DNA from: Auxenochlorella pyrenoidosa
Taxonomy: Eukaryota; Chlorophyta; Trebouxiophyceae; Chlorellales; Chlorellaceae
Assembly (NCBI GenBank): GCA_001430745.1
Contig: KQ482001.1
Span: 392,650-403,637 of the forward strand
Length of the DNA: 10,988 bases
Direction of reading: 5' to 3'
The notes beneath the pieces are model-generated. The model worked only from the letters and a program-made list of their open reading frames with translations, did no database searches and was not told the origin of the DNA. The translations under genes were made by a program, and so were the position numbers. Shown piece after piece: positions 7,680-10,988 of this stretch (positions within the stretch are counted from its first letter, which is position 1; every line of letters begins with the position of its first letter).

Positions 7680-8536
7680 TGGAGCTGCCTGCGGCCGGCA
7701 CAGGCAGCAGCAGGCACCAAGACGATGCTTGGTTGACGCCGCCAGAGCCGACAGGGCACAAACCTGTTGCAGCTTGGGCCGGCGGCGGCGGCAGCAACGG
7801 CGGCAGTGGCAAGTTCAGCTAAATTTGTGCATGCCGCCAATGCACATGCAGTCCCGATCGTCCAGCCGCTCTGGATGCACCTAGCGCGGTCGCAGAAACT
7901 CCTAGCTCTGGTCTCCGTCTGTTGCGCTGCGCACTCCTGGCAAGGGCCCCGCTGCCTTGGAACGAGAAGTTTACTCGGTTGATCGCAGAAATGGATGCAA
8001 CCTGTGGAGAGCCGTCGCCTTGTAAGTGGGCCTTTGGCAGCGCCCCCCACAGCTGGCGGCAGCCAGAGCATGGGTGTACAGCATTTCCAGCGCAAGCCAG
8101 GTGTAAAGTTAGATAATATTAATATTATTTCCTGTGTGGAAACACTGCCGACGGCCTGTGCCCATGCGGGAACGCCCTCAGGCGGGCCTCGGCGCCTCGG
8201 GTCTCCTGCCGCTCGAACGCCAGCACACGCTCACCCTGCGCTGAGGCAGGTCTGCATTTGCTAACCTTTAGTGGACTGGCCACAATTCTAAATTTAGTGT
8301 GTGCTGGGCATACTAATGCAACCCGTTTGCAGCACAGAAGCCTTGTTCCACTTGCCCTCGTCTGCTGTCGCCACGCCGTGCCCGCTTGGACCATACCATT
8401 GCAGGGCTCCACAACCCAGACGCTTTGCGCGGTCCATTTCACCCCCTGCACTCTGTTATTTGCTTACGAGGCTCCACAGCGGCTCCGAGCACGCCCTGCC
8501 ACCTGAAGCAAGCTTCGCCGGCCTTTTTAAGCCACC
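7680..8536. promoter_or_regulatory. Divergent promoter region, histidine phosphatase / ferrochelatase
   Basis: 857 bp between two genes transcribed away from each other. The 7680-7810 part is GC-rich with GCC/GGC triplet repeats and stays open in frame with the phosphatase start, so extra N-terminal coding sequence there cannot be ruled out. The middle is less GC-rich and contains a perfect AT palindrome. A TTTTTAA stretch at about 8524-8530 lies only a few bases before the ferrochelatase ATG, so it is more likely 5' UTR than a TATA box. No gene is recognised inside. Confidence 0.5.
8113..8128. repeat. Perfect 16-bp AT palindrome
   Basis: ATAATATTAATATTAT reads identically on both strands and is the most AT-rich spot in the divergent intergenic region. 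It is flanked by GTTAG and TTCCTG. The function is unknown. It could be a protein-binding site, a nucleosome-free or easily unwound element, or chance. Confidence 0.85.
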
Positions 8537-10988
8537 ATGCCCCTTGTGCTCCCCCCCGCGGCTGCTGCTGCGGCGAGGGGAGCGGACGGCCCATCCACCT
8601 CTGGGCGCGCAGCGCTCCAGCCATGTTGCAGCAGGTGCAGTCCGGCCCCGCCTGCTGCGCCGTCCATTGCGCCTCGTGGTCCCTGCCCTAACCATTGGCA
8701 GTCTTTATGCTTTTGCAGGTGGCGGCAGGCCGACAGCAGCAGCTGGGTTGGCGCTGAGCGGCAGCAGCAGCGAGGCTCCCCGCGCCTCAGGCGGCTCCAA
8801 GCGGCCACCAGCCCTCCTTTCTACGACCAGCAGGGCAGCAGCGGCAGCCTGGGCGCCCTGGAGCCTGGCGGCGGCGCGGCGGTGGCTGCGCCGCCGGGCG
8901 CGGTGCAGGCCGAGCGCGTGGGCGTGCTGCTGCTCAACCTGGGCGGCCCCGACACGCTGGACGACGTGCAGCCCTTCTTGTACAACCTGTTTGCGGACCC
9001 GGACATCATCCGGCTGCCGCCGGCCGTGCAGTTCCTGCAGCCGGCCATCGCGCAGGCCATCTCCACGCTGCGGGCGCCCAAGTCGAGGGAGGGGTACGAG
9101 GCCATCGGGGGCGGCTCCCCGCTGCGCCGCATCACGGAGGAGCAGGCCGCGGCGCTGCGCGAGGCGCTGCAGCGCAAGGGCTTTGACGCCCGCACCTATG
9201 TCGCCATGCGCTATTGGTTCCCATTCACGGGTGAGGGGCCGCCTGCGGCGGGGCCAGGACTCGGCATGAGGGACAGCGTCCCTGCATGCGGCAGGAGCAG
9301 CCGGCAGCGGGGCTGCCAGCGAGGCGCAGGTGGTCCAGCATCCCTCAGCATGGGCGCGAAGAAAGGATGTCACCGCCGCCGCAGCTTGGGGCAGGCAGGG
9401 CCAACAGTGCCAGCCGCGGCGCGCTCGCAGCTGCGCCCACCGGCCCTGGCGGCTGCGCCCTGTGCTGCGTGGGCTGCCCTGCATGGCGGTTAAATTTCAG
9501 CCTTCTCTGCAGCTGTGCTTGCCGCGGCCGTGGCGCATGGCGCCCGCTACCCTCTGCACAGCGCAGCCGAGCCGCCTGCCGCACGGCCCTGGCACCCCCC
9601 CGCCCCGCAGAGGAGGCGATTGCGGCGGTGAAGCGCGACGGCATCACGCAGCTTGTGGTGCTGCCGCTCTACCCGCAGTTCAGCGTGTCCACCAGCGGCT
9701 CCTCGCTGCGCCTGCTGGAGAGGCTGCTGAAGGAGGACCCGGTGCTGGCGCGGGTGAGGGTGCTCCTCTTTCAATCATTATTACTCTGTGATGATTATAA
9801 CTGCCTTTATTGGATCTGTTCATGGGGCCAGACGGCCCTGCTGCTGAAGGAGGACCCGGTGCTCGCGTGGGTGGGTGGGGGGTGGGTGGGTGGGGGGGGG
9901 GGCGGACTGCCGCTTCCTGGCTTGTTTTGGGCGCTGCCTGGGGTGGTGCGCGTGCTGCGGCTCGTGGGTGCTGCCCGGCTCGCGGGGGTGTGGGTGCTGC
10001 CCGGGCTGCCGCTCGCGGGGGCTGCCCGGCTCGCGGGGGCTGCACGGCTCGATGTGGTCGCTGCGTCTTGTGGATGCTGCCCGGCTCAGTGCGGAGGAGC
10101 CGAGGGGCCTGCGGTGCTGGCGTTGGTGTGGGCCGCTGCTCCCAGCCACACTGCCATCCAGGGTCGTGCGCGGCCCGGCGCCTGGCAGTGCGGTCGCCTG
10201 CCCGTGACGCAGCAGTCGGCGCGTGCCTGCCAGTCGCGGCGCACTGAGCCAGGCGCTCCCTCCCCGGTCTCCCGCTGCAGGTCAAGCACGTGGTGATCCC
10301 ATCGTGGTATGCCCGCCCTGGCTACGTGCGCGCCATGGCTGACCTCATCCAGGTGAGGGGCCTGGCAGGGCATGCGCAAAGCAGGGGCGATCCCTGCCAG
10401 GCCTCGGGGGAGCGGGCGGGGCTGGGACGCACAGGCCCGTCCAGCGCCGGTTGATGGGCCCAGCGAGGTGCGGTGCCGCCGTTGGGTGGCTGGGCCCTGG
10501 CTGCTGCCTGCAGCCGCGCCGACGGCGCCGGCTGCCGCCGGCCCCCTCCCGCTGCAGGCGGAGCTGGCCTCGGGGGCCTTCCCGGACCAGGGCGAGGTGG
10601 AGATCTTCTTCTCCGCGCACGGCGTGCCCGTCTCCTACATTGAGGAGGGTGAGTGAATAGAATGGGGTGGGGTGGGGGTTGGGGAGGCTGTGCACAGCTT
10701 GCTTGCAGGGAGCGAGCGTGGCGGCCCGCTAGCGGGGCGAGCAGCCCTGCAGGTGGGAGGGGCACGCGGGCGCGCCGGGCTGCCAACGTGCAGCCCCGCT
10801 ATCCGCCACGCCCACGTGCTCTACCCTGGGACCACCCAACCCCCACCCCCCCTTCCCCCCCGGGCTTTGTACCTGCTACACTCCTGACACCGTGCACCCC
10901 CCCCCCCACCCCCACCCCCCCCCCCACCCCCCAGGCGACCCCTACAAGGAGGAGATGGAGGAGTGCGTGGCGCTGGTGATGGCCGAGC
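8537..10988 (+). CDS. FECH: Ferrochelatase (protohaem ferro-lyase), plastid type, C-terminus missing
   Basis: Inserts Fe2+ into protoporphyrin IX, the last step of haem synthesis; in algae a plastid-targeted enzyme. Exons: 8537..8634, 8719..9230, 9611..9753, 10281..10352, 10558..10648 and 10935 to the edge, joined in phases 2, 1, 0, 0 and 1 with GT-AG borders throughout. The ATG lies in a textbook GCCACCATGC context. The first ~95 residues are a Ser/Ala/Arg-rich transit peptide. The core starts [20 protein letters not shown] at about residue 100, then [32 protein letters not shown], and [20 protein letters not shown]. The chain continues with [19 protein letters not shown] and [20 protein letters not shown], where the SAHGVP motif (294-299) holds the catalytic histidine. 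About 323 residues are visible; the remaining C-terminal part lies past the edge. The first intron (84 nt) is in frame, so retention would add 28 residues. The conserved YWHPFT reads YWFPFT here. Confidence 0.96.
9724..9863 (+). repeat. 23-bp direct repeat: exon end copied into the ferrochelatase intron
   Basis: The bases at 9724-9746, inside the end of ferrochelatase exon 3 (encoding LLKEDPVL), recur without a mismatch at 9841-9863 in the following intron, 117 bp downstream. Between them lies a distinctly AT-rich segment (about 9770-9827) unlike its surroundings. The second copy is preceded by an AG acceptor at 9831 and followed by GTGGGT at 9871. Confidence 0.85.
9871..10090 (+). repeat. 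G-run and GCTGCCCGGCTCGCGGGGG minisatellite in a ferrochelatase intron
   Basis: Positions 9871-9905 hold GGGT/GGTGG repeats and a long G run. From about 9970 to 10090 a unit close to GCTGCCCGGCTCGCGGGGG occurs four to five times in intact and degraded forms, for example at 9970, 9996, 10021 and 10076. It makes this 527-nt intron (9754-10280) the longest in the gene. Confidence 0.7.
10649..10934 (+). other. Last visible ferrochelatase intron with long C-tract
   Basis: GTGAGT donor and CCCCCAG acceptor. The last 100 bases are a nearly pure C/A/T tract, including runs of nine or more C before the acceptor, forming an exceptionally long polypyrimidine tract. Upstream is a GGGGTGGGGTGGG segment on the same strand, so the transcript could pair its G-rich and C-rich ends. 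Confidence 0.75.

Noticed and set aside
9286..10296. 336-codon open frame on the plus strand reading through ferrochelatase introns
   Set aside because: It contains a true exon (9611-9753) in frame but otherwise translates intron and minisatellite DNA; the canonical splice sites give the known protein.
1..10988. tRNA, rRNA, CRISPR arrays, bacterial operons, phage genes or transposases
   Set aside because: No cloverleaf, rRNA-like block, spaced repeats, Shine-Dalgarno-led gene rows or transposase motifs were found; gene architecture is eukaryotic throughout.

Overview
This window looks like nuclear DNA from a GC-rich, intron-dense eukaryote, most likely a chlorophyte green alga of the Chlorella/trebouxiophyte type. 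The genes are split into many short exons by GT-AG introns of about 80-530 nt. Codons favour G/C in the third position. The recognisable proteins (plastid-type ferrochelatase, plant-type histidine phosphatase, type II NAD(P)H dehydrogenase) are those of a photosynthetic eukaryote. Almost every long uninterrupted reading frame here is a GC-driven shadow. The real genes appear only when short exons are joined in phase, so all models below were built by hand from splice signals, reading phase and protein motifs.

Layout from left to right: (1) minus strand 1-771, the 5' half of a type II NAD(P)H dehydrogenase gene that runs off the left edge. (2) 772-1956, about 1.2 kb of lower-GC flanking DNA with no gene recognised. 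(3) minus strand 1957-2635, a three-exon gene for an unrecognised 103-residue protein. (4) 2636-3605, a divergent intergenic region. (5) plus strand 3606-4171, a three-exon gene for an unrecognised 71-residue single-pass membrane protein. (6) 4172-4637, a convergent 3' region carrying a TGTAA signal and a three-copy repeat. (7) minus strand 4638-7679, a ten-exon histidine phosphatase (phosphoglycerate mutase-like) gene. (8) 7680-8536, a divergent intergenic region with a 16-bp AT palindrome. (9) plus strand 8537 to the right edge, ferrochelatase, C-terminal part missing.

The most notable observation is in the histidine phosphatase gene. The exon carrying the second catalytic histidine is present twice in tandem (5361-5240 and 5065-4944 on the minus strand). 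Both copies are exactly 122 nt, have identical splice phases and encode different but homologous residues (18 of 40 identical). Using both or neither breaks the frame, so they look like mutually exclusive exons giving two enzyme isoforms. Similar local duplications recur nearby: part of a ferrochelatase exon is copied into the following intron across an AT-rich insert, and the stop-codon region of the phosphatase gene is repeated three times. The genes do not form an operon or a shared pathway. Haem synthesis, respiratory NAD(P)H oxidation and the phosphatase are ordinary neighbours in a eukaryotic chromosome.
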